DNA of 64,000 nt from Streptomyces sp. NRRL F-6676 (GTDB taxonomy: Bacteria; Actinomycetota; Actinomycetes; Streptomycetales; Streptomycetaceae), in assembly GCF_000725625.1 (NCBI RefSeq), contig NZ_JOHS01000014.1, positions 140,228-204,227 of the forward strand, given 5' to 3'. Positions 46,420 through 55,237 of this stretch are shown here, piece after piece; position 1 is the stretch's first letter; every line of letters starts with the position of its first letter. The notes under the pieces are model-generated. The model was not told where the DNA came from and searched no databases. It saw nothing but the letters and a program-made list of their open reading frames with translations. A program made the translations under genes and the position numbers.

Positions 46420-47010
46420 CTACTTCAGCCGGTCCCCGATGCGCTTGCGCATCGACGCCATGGTGAACCCCCGCGGGTCTGTCTTCCCCGGCTGCCACTC
46501 CAGGTGCCCGATCACGGACCGCTCCGTCCACCCGTGGTGCCGGCACACCGCCGCCGAGACCCGCTCGATGGCCTCCAACTGCGCCTTCGGCCACGGGTCC
46601 TCGCCGTCGCCCAGGTTCTCGCACTCGAACCCGTAGAAGTGCCGGTTGCCGTCGGTGTTCGCCTCGTTGTCGTGCGGCAGCGCCTTCTCGGCGACGACCG
46701 CGCGCAGCACGTCGTCGTCCCCGAGCCCGGCGTGGTTGGCGCGGCCGTACCCGACGAGGTGGACCACGCCGTCCTTGGTGATCACCCCGTGGCACAGCGG
46801 CCCCGGCAGCCCCGAGTAGCCCTTGCGGCACAGCTCCACCGTGGCGGCGGCGCCCGAGGTGACCGTGTGATGGATCATCACGCCGTTCACCGGCCCCCAG
46901 GGGCCCTTGTGGTTGCGGTTGTGGTGCTTCCAGTCGCCGACCTCGACGACGGTGACGCCCTCGTCCCTGAGCGCGTGCAGGAACGCGGTCGCGGACATGG
47001 GTGAGGCCAT
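46420..47010 (-). CDS. N-acetylmuramoyl-L-alanine amidase (Amidase_2/PGRP type)
   Basis: A 196-residue single-domain amidase. Zinc ligands fit GVMIHHTVTSG and RSVIGHLEWQPGKTDP. NHAGLGDDD and NRHFYGFECEN are other conserved stretches. There is no signal peptide or cell-wall-binding domain, so it may be cytoplasmic, released non-classically, or of phage origin. ATG at 47010 follows GGAGGCGGC. It is divergent from the encapsulin gene. Confidence 0.88.
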   Translation of the reverse strand: MASPMSATAFLHALRDEGVTVVEVGDWKHHNRNHKGPWGPVNGVMIHHTVTSGAAATVELCRKGYSGLPGPLCHGVITKDGVVHLVGYGRANHAGLGDDDVLRAVVAEKALPHDNEANTDGNRHFYGFECENLGDGEDPWPKAQLEAIERVSAAVCRHHGWTERSVIGHLEWQPGKTDPRGFTMASMRKRIGDRLK

Positions 47011-47275
47011 GCCGCCTCCTCACGTGCGGGGGGCGGCCGCCTTCCGTGCCGCCCGGCAACGGACCTTGTACCGGGGACCGTCGCCCTCAACCACCGTTCG
47101 GACGGCGGTGCGAGGGGTTTCGGCCAGTGACGGGGGGCCCACGGCGGCAGCGGATCCCCAGTGTGCCCACACCCGCAATGATCCATTCCCCCTCTTTCGT
47201 GTAATAGCACCGCGACCGTCCGTGATGGAAGGCTTGTCCCCGCAGTTCAGTGCATGATCGGGAGGGCGAAAGTAC

Positions 47276-48682
47276 ATGTCGGTAGGCGAAGAGGTCCGCG
47301 CGGAGCAGACCCGTCCCCAGCAGAGTCTCGGCACATCCGCCGCGCGGAACCTGGCCACGACCACCAAGTCCGTGCCCCAGATGCAGGAGATCAGCTCGCG
47401 CTGGCTGCTGCGGATGCTGCCGTGGGTGGATCTCCAGGGCGGCACGTACCGGGTGAACCGCCGGCTCAGCTATGCGGTCGGAGACGGCCGTGTCACCTTC
47501 GTGAAGACGGGTGACCAGGTCAGTGTCATTCCCGCGGAGCTCGGCGAACTGCCGGCCCTGCGGTCGTACGACGACGAGGAGGTACTCGGCGAACTCGCCC
47601 AGCGTTGCAGGCAGCGCGAGATCGAGGCGGGCCAGATCATCGCCTCCTTCGGCAGCCAGGTCGACGAGGTGTTCCTCATCGCCCACGGCAAGGTCGAGAA
47701 GATCGGCAGCGGCCCCTACGGGGGCGACGTGGTGCTCGGAGTCCTCGCCGACGGCGCGTACTTCGGCGACCAGGCGCTCCTGGACCCGGAGGCGATCTGG
47801 GAGTACACCGCCCGCGCGGCCACCGCGTGCACCGTGCTCACGCTCCCGCGCCGGGACGTCGAACAGCTCGCGGAACGCTCCGACTCGCTGCGCGAACACC
47901 TGAGCAACCGCCGGTCGATCCCCGCGCAGCGCACCAACAAGTACGGCGAGAAGGAGGTCGACCTCTCCTCCGGCCACTCCGGCGAGGCGGACATCCCGCA
48001 CACGTTCGTCGACTACGAGGCCGCCCCGCGCGAGTACGAACTGAGCATCGCCCAGACGGTGCTGCGCATCCACACGCGCGTGGCCGACCTCTACAACCAG
48101 CCCATGAACCAGACCGAGCAGCAGCTCCGGCTGACGGTCGAGGCGCTGAAGGAGCGCCAGGAACACGAGCTGGTCAACAACCGGGACTTCGGGCTGCTGC
48201 ACAACTGCGAGTACGACCAGCGGCTCCAGCCGCACGCCGGCGTGCCCAGCCCGGACGACATGGACGAACTCCTCAGCCGCCGGCGCGGATCCAAACTGTT
48301 CCTCGCCCACCCCAAGGCCATCGCCGCCTTCGGCCGCGAGTGCAACAAGCGCGGACTCGTCCCCGAGAGCATCGACGTCGCGGGCAACCGCATCCCCACC
48401 TGGCGGGGGGTGCCCATCTTCCCGTGCAACAAGATTCCGGTCAGCGACACCCGGACGACCTCGATCATCTGCATGCGTACCGGAGAGGAGGAACAGGGCG
48501 TCATCGGGCTGCGGCAGTCGGGCATCCCGGACGAGATCGAGCCCAGCCTGTCGGTGCGCTTCATGGGCATCAACGAACAGGCCATCATCAAGTACCTGGT
48601 GACGGCCTACTACTCGGCGGCCGTCATGGTGCCGGACGCGCTCGGCATCCTGGAGAACGTCGAGATCGGCCGCTGGCAGTGA
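47276..48682 (+). CDS. Family 2B encapsulin shell protein with cyclic-nucleotide-binding domain
   Basis: A 468-residue protein. Residues ~40-95 and ~215-468 resemble the HK97-type shell fold of Family 2 encapsulins ([49 protein letters not shown]). Residues ~100-212 are an inserted cNMP-binding domain ([37 protein letters not shown]), the mark of Family 2B. Streptomyces EshA belongs to this group. The pocket reads FGD rather than the canonical FGE, so ligand binding is uncertain. ATG at 47276 follows GGGAGGG. The polyprenyl synthase gene 151 bases downstream is a known cargo type for this family. Confidence 0.9.
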   Translation: MSVGEEVRAEQTRPQQSLGTSAARNLATTTKSVPQMQEISSRWLLRMLPWVDLQGGTYRVNRRLSYAVGDGRVTFVKTGDQVSVIPAELGELPALRSYDDEEVLGELAQRCRQREIEAGQIIASFGSQVDEVFLIAHGKVEKIGSGPYGGDVVLGVLADGAYFGDQALLDPEAIWEYTARAATACTVLTLPRRDVEQLAERSDSLREHLSNRRSIPAQRTNKYGEKEVDLSSGHSGEADIPHTFVDYEAAPREYELSIAQTVLRIHTRVADLYNQPMNQTEQQLRLTVEALKERQEHELVNNRDFGLLHNCEYDQRLQPHAGVPSPDDMDELLSRRRGSKLFLAHPKAIAAFGRECNKRGLVPESIDVAGNRIPTWRGVPIFPCNKIPVSDTRTTSIICMRTGEEEQGVIGLRQSGIPDEIEPSLSVRFMGINEQAIIKYLVTAYYSAAVMVPDALGILENVEIGRWQ

Positions 48683-48833
48683 CCTCGGCGCCGCGGCACG
48701 CAGTGTTCCCGCCCGAAGCGGCGGGTACACCCCGGGGGTACGCGCCCGGCACCGCTGCGGGCGTCACCGTCCGCCGGGCCGTCCGAGGGGAGACCCTCCG
48801 GGCGGCCCGGCCCCGGCGAGGGGGAGGCACCCC

Positions 48834-49997
48834 ATGGGTGAGTTCATGACGGACACCAGAAGGCACCCGGCAGGACCCGCGGAACCGGCGGACCTGCCGG
48901 CCCCGGCGGCATCGGTGGAGGCCACCGGCCGGAGCACTCCCGCCCCCCGGGCGAGACCGGCCGCCCGCCCAGGACCGGCCGACGGCCAGGAGGCCGCGGC
49001 GATCCTGGAGCGCACCCGGGCCGTGGTCGACCCTGAGCTGCGGCGGGCGGTGGAGTCGCTGCCGCAGTCCATGCGCAGGATCGGGCTCTACCACTTCGGC
49101 TGGCAGCACGCGGACGGCAGCCCGGCCGCGGGCAACGCGGGCAAGGCCATACGGCCCGCGCTGGTGCTGACCGCGGCGGCCACACTCGGCGGCCACCGGC
49201 AGGCGGCGGTCCGGGCCGCGGCCGCCGTGGAGCTGGTGCACAACTTCACCCTGCTCCACGACGACGTGATGGACCGGGACACCACCCGCCGGCACCGCCC
49301 CACCGCATGGACCGTGTTCGGCGACTCCGACGCGATCCTCGCCGGGGACGCGTTGCAGGCGCTCGCCCAGCGGCTGCTCGCCGAGGACCCGCACCCGGCC
49401 TCCGCGGCCGCCGCCGCCCGGCTCGCCACCTGCGTCGTCGAACTGTGCGCCGGGCAGCACGCGGACACGGCACTGGAGAAACGCCGCCCCGAGGACGTCA
49501 CCCTCGAGGAGGTGCTCGCGATGGCCGAGGCCAAGACGGGGGCACTGCTGGGCTGCGCCTGCGCGATGGGCGCGCTGTACGCGGGGGCGCCGCACGAGGA
49601 GGTGGAGGCGCTCGACGCCTTCGGCCGGCAGGCCGGTCTGGCTTTCCAGCTCATCGACGACGTCATCGGCATCTGGGGAGACCCGAGTCGCACCGGCAAG
49701 CCGGCCGGGGCGGATCTGATCGCCCGCAAGAAGTCCCTGCCGGTCGTCTCGGCGCTCGCCTCCGGCACCCCGGCGGCGGCCGAACTGGCCGAGCTGTACG
49801 CGGCCCCGTTCCAGGAGGGGGACCTGGAACGCACGGTGCTGGCCGTCGAACACGCGGGCGGCCGCGACTGGGCGCAGGCCGAGGCCGCCGACCGGATGGC
49901 CCGGGCGGTGGACGAACTGTCCCGCGCGGTCCCGGACCCGGAGTCGGCGGGCGGCCTCCTGGCCCTGGCCGAATTCGTGACCCGCCGCAGAGCCTGA
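48834..49997 (+). CDS. Polyprenyl diphosphate synthase, probable encapsulin cargo
   Basis: A 387-residue trans-isoprenyl diphosphate synthase. The first Asp-rich motif is LLHDDVMDRD and the second LIDDVIGIWGD; GKAIRPALVL is the allylic-substrate region. A Phe five residues before the first motif is reminiscent of C20 (GGPP) synthases, but product length is not proven. Residues ~1-60 are Pro/Ala-rich and probably disordered, as in cargo-loading domains of Family 2B partners. ATG at 48834 follows GGGGAGG. A 14-bp terminator hairpin lies 99 bases after the stop. Confidence 0.92.
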   Translation: MGEFMTDTRRHPAGPAEPADLPAPAASVEATGRSTPAPRARPAARPGPADGQEAAAILERTRAVVDPELRRAVESLPQSMRRIGLYHFGWQHADGSPAAGNAGKAIRPALVLTAAATLGGHRQAAVRAAAAVELVHNFTLLHDDVMDRDTTRRHRPTAWTVFGDSDAILAGDALQALAQRLLAEDPHPASAAAAARLATCVVELCAGQHADTALEKRRPEDVTLEEVLAMAEAKTGALLGCACAMGALYAGAPHEEVEALDAFGRQAGLAFQLIDDVIGIWGDPSRTGKPAGADLIARKKSLPVVSALASGTPAAAELAELYAAPFQEGDLERTVLAVEHAGGRDWAQAEAADRMARAVDELSRAVPDPESAGGLLALAEFVTRRRA

Positions 49998-50095
49998 CGA
50001 GGAACCCGGGCAGCCCGCGGGGAACGGGCGGGCCCAGGGAGGAACGGGCAGGCCCGAGGGGAGGGCGGCCCGGGGAACGGGGGAGTGAGAAGGCC

Positions 50096-50132
50096 CCGCG
50101 GGCGTACGGTTCCTGACCCCGTACGCCCGCGG
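50096..50132 (+). terminator. Terminator of the encapsulin operon
   Basis: CCGCGGGCGTACGG (50096-50109) and CCGTACGCCCGCGG (50119-50132) make a perfect 14-bp stem with a 9-base loop. It sets the acetyltransferase gene apart from the encapsulin operon. Confidence 0.75.
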
Positions 50133-50221
50133 ACAGCCCCGGCCGCTTCGGCTCGGCACCCCGTGCCGATAGGGTCAACGCCCGTACGCACGGGGGCTGT
50201 TGACGGCGAAGGGGCGGGACG

Positions 50222-50827
50222 ATGGGTGTGGCGATCCGTAGGGCGGAGGAGGGGGACCGCGGGCTGGTCGTCCGGCTGCTGGACGAGGCGTTCCAGGACG
50301 ATCCGGTCAGTAGCTGGGTCTTCCCCGGGGAGGACCACCGCCGTGCCACGCACCACCGGCTGATGGCCGCCTTCACCGACATCGTGCTCGCCGAGGGCCG
50401 CATCGACCTCGTCGAGGACGGCACGGGGTGCGCGCTGTGGCTGCCCGTACCGGCGGCCGAGCCCGCCGACGCGGTCGACGCGGCGGCGGACGAGGCGGTG
50501 CGGCTGCGCGAGGAGGCCGACCCGGACAACGAGCGTGTCGAGCTGATCGCCCGGCTGATGGCCGAGGCGCACCCGGCGGGCCGGGCCCACGCGTATCTCT
50601 GGATGGTCGGCGTGCGGCCCGGACACCAGGGCCGGGGCCTGGGCACGGCCCTGATCCGGCAGGCTCTGGACCGCTGCGACAGCGAGGGCCTGCCCGCCTA
50701 TCTGGAGGCGAGCAGCCCGCGCAGCATCGGGCTGTACGAGCGGCTGGGCTTCGCCGCCACCGGCCGCACCCTCGACCTGCCCGACGGCCCGCGCATGTGG
50801 CCGATGTGGCGCGAGCCGCTCGGCTGA
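50222..50827 (+). CDS. GNAT-family N-acetyltransferase
   Basis: A 201-residue GNAT protein. The acetyl-CoA pyrophosphate loop is VRPGHQGRGLGTALI; YLEASSPRSIGLYERLGF is the usual C-terminal motif. Substrate unknown. ATG at 50222 has GGGGCGGGAC upstream. It converges closely with the VOC gene (8 bases). Confidence 0.88.
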   Translation: MGVAIRRAEEGDRGLVVRLLDEAFQDDPVSSWVFPGEDHRRATHHRLMAAFTDIVLAEGRIDLVEDGTGCALWLPVPAAEPADAVDAAADEAVRLREEADPDNERVELIARLMAEAHPAGRAHAYLWMVGVRPGHQGRGLGTALIRQALDRCDSEGLPAYLEASSPRSIGLYERLGFAATGRTLDLPDGPRMWPMWREPLG

Positions 50828-50834
50828 TCCGCCC

Positions 50835-51254
50835 TCAGGCGCCGCCGCGGGGCTGGTTGAAGCGCAGCATGTTGCCGGCCGGGTCGCGGAAGGCGCAGTC
50901 GCGCACCCCGTACGGCTGGTCCATGGGCTCCTGGAGCACCTCGGCGCCGGATGCCTCGACGCGGGCGAAGAGGGCGTCGCAGTCGTCGGTGGCGAAGATG
51001 ACGCCGCGCAGCAGCCCCTTGGCGAGCAGTTCGGCCATGGCCTGGCGGTCGGCGGGGGAGGCGTCCGGGTTGGCGGCCGGCGGTTCGAGCACGATCTCCA
51101 CCCCGGGCTGGACCGGCGAGCCGACGGTCACCCAGCGCATGCCCTCGAACCCGACGTCGTTGCGGACCTCCAGGCCGAGGACGTCGCGGTAGAAGGCGAG
51201 TGCCTTGTCGTGGTCGTCGACGGCGATGAAGCACTGCGAGAGTCTGACATCCAT
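50835..51254 (-). CDS. VOC-family (glyoxalase-fold) protein
   Basis: A 139-residue vicinal-oxygen-chelate protein with the paired beta-alpha-beta units starting SQCFIAVDDHDKALAFYRD and ending FRDPAGNMLRFNQP. Possible metal residues are present but the activity (glyoxalase, dioxygenase or resistance protein) is not decidable. It follows an AraC gene at 50 bases on the same strand, and this AraC-VOC pair is a common small operon. Confidence 0.85.
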   Translation of the reverse strand: MDVRLSQCFIAVDDHDKALAFYRDVLGLEVRNDVGFEGMRWVTVGSPVQPGVEIVLEPPAANPDASPADRQAMAELLAKGLLRGVIFATDDCDALFARVEASGAEVLQEPMDQPYGVRDCAFRDPAGNMLRFNQPRGGA

Positions 51255-51304
51255 GCGCTCACGCTATGCGCTGCGGCCGCCCGGGGGCAGCCGGAACCGC
51301 CCGG

Positions 51305-51727
51305 TCAGGACGGCTCGGCGAACCGCGGCGGCGCCCCGACGCGCAGCGGACGGGTCAGGTTCTTCGCCACGCACGGCGGGATCGCCGCGCTCTCCTCGTG
51401 CGGGCGGGCCCGGTAGGCGCTCGGCGTCTCTCCCACGAGCTGGGTGAACCGGGAGCTGAACGACCCGAGCGAGGTGCAGCCGACCGCGAGGCACACCTCG
51501 GTCACCGTCAGATCGCCCCGCCGCAGCAGGGCCTTGGCGCGCTCGACGCGGCGGGTCATGAGGTAGCCGTAGGGGGTCTCCCCGTAGGCGGCGCGGAACC
51601 GGCGCTGGAAGTGCCCGGCGGACATCAGCGCGGTCCGGGCCAGCTCCGCCATGTCCAACGGCTCGGCGTACTCCCGGTCCATCCGGTCCCGCGCCCGCCG
51701 CAGCCGCACCAGTTCGTCGAGGTCCAC
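51305..51727 (-). CDS. AraC-family regulator, DNA-binding domain only
   Basis: A 140-residue protein that consists of the double HTH of AraC: MAELARTALMSAGHFQRRFR and VTEVCLAVGCTSLGSFSSRF, then TQLVGETPSAYR. There is no separate ligand domain. GTG at 51727 is the only in-frame start. It likely controls the VOC gene downstream. Confidence 0.87.
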   Translation of the reverse strand: MDLDELVRLRRARDRMDREYAEPLDMAELARTALMSAGHFQRRFRAAYGETPYGYLMTRRVERAKALLRRGDLTVTEVCLAVGCTSLGSFSSRFTQLVGETPSAYRARPHEESAAIPPCVAKNLTRPLRVGAPPRFAEPS

Positions 51728-51814
51728 GCCGCCAGCATCGCACGCACCCGGCCCACCGGGGAGAGGCCGGGGAACGGCCCCCGCCCCGGCCCGGGCGGGA
51801 ACAGACGCACGAAA

Positions 51815-51868
51815 ACCGCACCCGCCCCCTCGGCCGCCGGAGGTGGCGGGCGCGGGGGCGGGTGCGGT
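51815..51868 (-). terminator. Intrinsic terminator of sodN
   Basis: ACCGCACCCGCCCCC (51815-51829) pairs with GGGGGCGGGTGCGGT (51854-51868), a perfect 15-bp stem. On the minus strand the stem is followed by TTTTC, a classic U-tail that is uncommon in this GC-rich DNA. Confidence 0.85.
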
Positions 51869-51887
51869 CAGGCCTGGCTGTGGAAGG

Positions 51888-52283
51888 TCAGGCCTTCTTG
51901 GTCTCCCAGAAGATCTTGTCGATCTGGGCGATGTAGTCCAGGGCCTTCTGGCCGGTGGCCGGGTCCGTGGAGGCCTTGGCGGCCGAGAGGGCCTTCAGGG
52001 TGTCGTTGACGAGCTGGTGCAGCTCCGGGTACTTCTCGAAGTGCGGAGCCTTGAAGTAGTCGCTCCACAGCACCGAGACGTGGTGCTTGGCCAGCTCGGC
52101 GCGCTGCTCCTTGATGATGGTGGCACGCGTCTGGTAGTGCGGGTCGTCGTTGCCGGCCATCTTCTCCTGCACGGCCTTGACCGACTCCGCCTCGATCCGG
52201 GCCTGGGCGGGGTCGTAGACACCGCAGGGAAGGTCGCAGTGGGCGCTGACGGTGACCTTGGGGGCAAACAGGCGGGAGAGCAT
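51888..52283 (-). CDS. sodN: Nickel-containing superoxide dismutase
   Basis: Dismutates superoxide using a nickel centre. The 131-residue precursor has a 14-residue leader MLSRLFAPKVTVSA, after which the mature protein begins with the nickel hook HCDLPCGVYDPA (His1, Cys2, Cys6). ATG at 52283 follows AAGGACAG. The processing peptidase gene sodX is divergent, 144 bases away. Confidence 0.97.
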   Translation of the reverse strand: MLSRLFAPKVTVSAHCDLPCGVYDPAQARIEAESVKAVQEKMAGNDDPHYQTRATIIKEQRAELAKHHVSVLWSDYFKAPHFEKYPELHQLVNDTLKALSAAKASTDPATGQKALDYIAQIDKIFWETKKA

Positions 52284-52427
52284 TGAGCTGTCCTTCCTCG
52301 TGATCGTCTTCTCACGTGGGAGATTACTCCGTGGGGGACCGGTTTTCGCGAGTGCCCCCATGGGCTTACGACAAAAGTCCGGGGCCAGACTGGGACTGGT
52401 GGACCATAGACCGGGGAGGTGGCCGTG

Positions 52428-52859
52428 ATGCCGGAACTGTCGCAGGAGACCGAGCGCACCAGAGCCGTACTGCCGTTCGGGGCGGCCGAGGTGTCGGGGC
52501 CGTCGATGGTGCCCACGCTGCACCACGGCGACCGGCTCGTCGTCCAGTACGGGGCCAGGGTCCGCCCCGGGGACGTCGTGGTCCTGCGCCATCCGTTCCA
52601 GCAGGATCTGCTGGTCGTCAAGCGTGCCGTCGAGCGGCGCGAGGGCGGCTGGTGGGTGCTCGGCGACAACCCCTACGCCGGTGGGGACAGCACCGACTAC
52701 GGGGTCGTGCCGCAGGAGCTCGTGCTCGCCAGGGTGCGGCTGCGCTACCGTCCGCTGCCCGCGGGGCGCTCCCCGCTGGCGCTCGCGCGCTGGGCGTTCT
52801 CGGCCGTGCGGCCGGTACTGGCCGACCGGTCGGCCTCCAAACGCTTGCGCGCCCGGTAG
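52428..52859 (+). CDS. sodX: Nickel SOD maturation peptidase SodX (S26 family)
   Basis: A 143-residue signal-peptidase-like protease that removes the SodN leader to expose the nickel hook. The catalytic Ser is in SGPSMVPTL and the Lys in LLVVKRAVERR. GDNPYAGGDSTDYG is the conserved S26 box. It lacks a clear membrane anchor, as expected for cytoplasmic SodN processing. ATG at 52428 is placed 8 bases after GGGGAGGT. Its last ~115 bases overlap the convergent CGNR gene. Confidence 0.93.
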   Translation: MPELSQETERTRAVLPFGAAEVSGPSMVPTLHHGDRLVVQYGARVRPGDVVVLRHPFQQDLLVVKRAVERREGGWWVLGDNPYAGGDSTDYGVVPQELVLARVRLRYRPLPAGRSPLALARWAFSAVRPVLADRSASKRLRAR

Positions 52860-53392
52860 GCGGCCACGTTCGCCCGGGTGGCGCAGCGGTCGGAGCAGTA
52901 GCGGCGGGAGCGGTTGGTCGAGGTGTCCAGGTAGGCGTTGCGGCACGGGCCTGCCTCGCACAGGCCGAGGCGGTCCACGCCGTGCTCGGTCAGATGGAAC
53001 GCCAGCCCCATCGCGGCGATCGCGGCGTAGCCGGCGGTCGCGTTCGACGGGTGGTCGGCCAGGTGCATGTGCCACAGCGGGCGGCCGTCGTCGTCGCGGT
53101 GGTCGTGTCCGGAGATCTGCGGGCTGACCGGGAACTCGAGGAGCAGCGAGTTGAGCAGGTCGACAGCGAGCGTCTCGTCCCCGTCGTTCGCCGCCTCGAA
53201 CACCGCGCGGAGGCGGGCGCGGACCGAGCGGAACCGGGTGACGTCGGCGTCGGTGGTGCGGCGGGCCGCCGACTGGTTGGCCCCGAACAGGGCACGGACG
53301 GCGTCCACCGAGGTGAGCGAGTCCTTGCCCCGGGCCGGTTCCTCGCTGTTGACGAGCCGGACGGCATAGTCCGAGTAATAGGCCAGTTCCAC
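52745..53392 (-). CDS. CGNR zinc-finger / ABATE-domain protein
   Basis: A 215-residue protein. An N-terminal ABATE-like domain with a conserved ELAYYSDYAVRLVNS start precedes a CGNR zinc finger: LCEAGPCRNAYLDTS and RRYCSDRCATRANVAAYR. CGNR proteins are thought to be stress-related DNA-binding regulators. The ~30 residues after RKRLEAD are disordered and antisense to the sodX 3' end; no stop occurs earlier in this frame. Confidence 0.87.
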   Translation of the reverse strand: MELAYYSDYAVRLVNSEEPARGKDSLTSVDAVRALFGANQSAARRTTDADVTRFRSVRARLRAVFEAANDGDETLAVDLLNSLLLEFPVSPQISGHDHRDDDGRPLWHMHLADHPSNATAGYAAIAAMGLAFHLTEHGVDRLGLCEAGPCRNAYLDTSTNRSRRYCSDRCATRANVAAYRARKRLEADRSASTGRTAENAQRASASGERPAGSGR

Positions 53393-53528
53393 TTGTAGTC
53401 CTTACGAGCGCGCTCTATCGTCGTGCGTACGGTTGGGTAACAGCCGATCGTGCGTCCAGGGTATTACTTCCGGGGGATCCCGGCGGGGCGCGCGAGGCGG
53501 CGGGAGCGGACGGAGGACACGGAGGATC

Positions 53529-54347
53529 ATGACGACGCTCGACACGGCAACGGGAGACGCGGCCTCGGCGGACACCACGGCGGCGACCGGCTGGGAGGCC
53601 TGGCAGGAGAGCTGGGACCGGCAGCAGGAGTGGTACATGCCGGACCGGGAGGATCGCTTCCGGATCATGCTGGACATGGTGGAGGCCCTGACCGGCCCCG
53701 CCCCCCGCGTCCTCGACCTCGCCTGCGGCACCGGCACCATCACCGCCCGGCTCCTCGCCCGCTTCCCCGACGCCACCAGCACCGGCGTCGACCTCGACCC
53801 CGCGCTGCTCACCATCGCCCGCGGCACCTTCGAGGGCGACGGACGGGTGACCTTCGTCGAGGCCGACCTGAAGGACCCCGGCTGGCCGGACCTGCTCCCG
53901 TACGACTCCTACGACGCCGTCCTGACCGCCACCGCCCTGCACTGGCTGCACAAGGACCCCCTCGCGGACCTCTACGGACGGCTCGCCGGGCTGGTCCGCG
54001 ACGGCGGTGTCTTCATGAACGCCGACCACATGATCGACGAGACCACGCCCCGGATCAACGCGGCCGAGCGCGCCCTGCGCCACGCCCGTATGGACGAGGC
54101 GCGGCGGGCCGGCGCCGTCGACTGGGCCGACTGGTGGCGGCGGGCCGCCGAGGACCCGGCGCTCGCCGGACCCACCGCCCGCCGCTTCGAGATCTACGGC
54201 GAGCACGCCGACGGCGACGAGCCCTCCGCGCGGTGGCACGCGCGCGTGCTGCGCGAGAAGGGGTTCGCCGAGGCCCGCCCGGTGTGGTGCTCCCCGTCGG
54301 ACACGCTGCTGCTCGCCCTCAAGCAGGGGGACACGGCGAGGGGCTAG
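53529..54347 (+). CDS. SAM-dependent methyltransferase (class I)
   Basis: A 272-residue Rossmann-fold methyltransferase. Motif I is VLDLACGTGTITARLL, followed by GVDLDPALL and a motif IV-like region AVLTATALHWL. Substrate unknown. ATG at 53529 has GGAGG 4 bases upstream. Its last codons (GDTARG) come from a GGGGACACGGCGAGGGGC element that is repeated directly after the stop and merges with a long hairpin. Confidence 0.88.
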   Translation: MTTLDTATGDAASADTTAATGWEAWQESWDRQQEWYMPDREDRFRIMLDMVEALTGPAPRVLDLACGTGTITARLLARFPDATSTGVDLDPALLTIARGTFEGDGRVTFVEADLKDPGWPDLLPYDSYDAVLTATALHWLHKDPLADLYGRLAGLVRDGGVFMNADHMIDETTPRINAAERALRHARMDEARRAGAVDWADWWRRAAEDPALAGPTARRFEIYGEHADGDEPSARWHARVLREKGFAEARPVWCSPSDTLLLALKQGDTARG

Positions 54348-54352
54348 GGGGA

Positions 54353-54397
54353 CACGGCGAGGGGCGGTACGGATCTCCCGTACCGCCCCTCGCCGTG
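54353..54397. terminator. 20-bp perfect hairpin between convergent genes
   Basis: CACGGCGAGGGGCGGTACGG (54353-54372) and CCGTACCGCCCCTCGCCGTG (54378-54397) are exact reverse complements around an ATCTC loop. It lies between the methyltransferase and the ABC transporter operon and can end both. Confidence 0.85.
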
Positions 54398-54436
54398 GAT
54401 CCCCGCCCGGGGGGACCGCTTCCGCTTACGTCCGCG

Positions 54437-55237
54437 TCAGAGCACCTTCGACAGGAACGACTTCGTGCGCTCGTGCTGCGGGTCGGTCAGGACCTGGCGC
54501 GGGTGGCCGGACTCGACCACCACACCGTCGTCCATGAAGACCAGCGAGTCGCCGACCTCACGGGCGAAGCCCATCTCGTGGGTGACGACGATCATCGTCA
54601 TCCCGTCCTCCGCGAGGTCCCGCATCACGTCGAGCACCTCGCCGACCAGCTCCGGGTCGAGCGCCGAGGTCGGCTCGTCGAACAGCATCAGCTTCGGCTG
54701 CATCGCCAGCGCGCGGGCGATGGCGACGCGCTGCTGCTGGCCGCCGGAGAGCTGGGCCGGGTAGTGGCCGGTGCGGTCGCCGAGGCCGACCCGGTCCAGG
54801 AGCCGCTGGGCGCGCTCGCGGGCCACGGCCTTGGTCTCGCGCTTGACCTGGATCGGCGCCTCCATGACGTTCTCCAGCGCCGTCATGTGCGGGAAGAGGT
54901 TGAAGCGCTGGAACACCATGCCGATGTCCCGCCGCTGCGCGGCGACCTCCGACTCCTTCAGCTCGTAGAGCTTGTCGCCCTTCTGCCGGTAGCCGACCAG
55001 GTCGCCGTCGACGTAGAGCCGGCCGGCGCTGATCTTCTCCAGGTGGTTGATGCACCGCAGGAAGGTGGACTTGCCGGAGCCGGACGGGCCGATCAGGCAG
55101 AACACCTCGCGCGGGTTCACCTCCAGGTCGATGCCCTTGAGGATGTGCGCGAGCCCGAAGGACTTGTGCACGCCCTCGGCCCGGACCATCGGACCGCCGC
55201 TGCCACTGGGGGCGATGTCCTTGCTCAGACTGGTCAT
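54437..55237 (-). CDS. Polar amino-acid ABC transporter ATP-binding protein
   Basis: A 266-residue ATPase of the GlnQ/HisP class. Walker A is GPSGSGKST, the signature [15 protein letters not shown], Walker [14 protein letters not shown], and the switch His is in [12 protein letters not shown] at 55237 overlaps the permease stop by four bases. With the permease and binding protein upstream it forms a complete importer, probably for glutamate or another polar amino acid. Confidence 0.95.
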   Translation of the reverse strand: MTSLSKDIAPSGSGGPMVRAEGVHKSFGLAHILKGIDLEVNPREVFCLIGPSGSGKSTFLRCINHLEKISAGRLYVDGDLVGYRQKGDKLYELKESEVAAQRRDIGMVFQRFNLFPHMTALENVMEAPIQVKRETKAVARERAQRLLDRVGLGDRTGHYPAQLSGGQQQRVAIARALAMQPKLMLFDEPTSALDPELVGEVLDVMRDLAEDGMTMIVVTHEMGFAREVGDSLVFMDDGVVVESGHPRQVLTDPQHERTKSFLSKVL

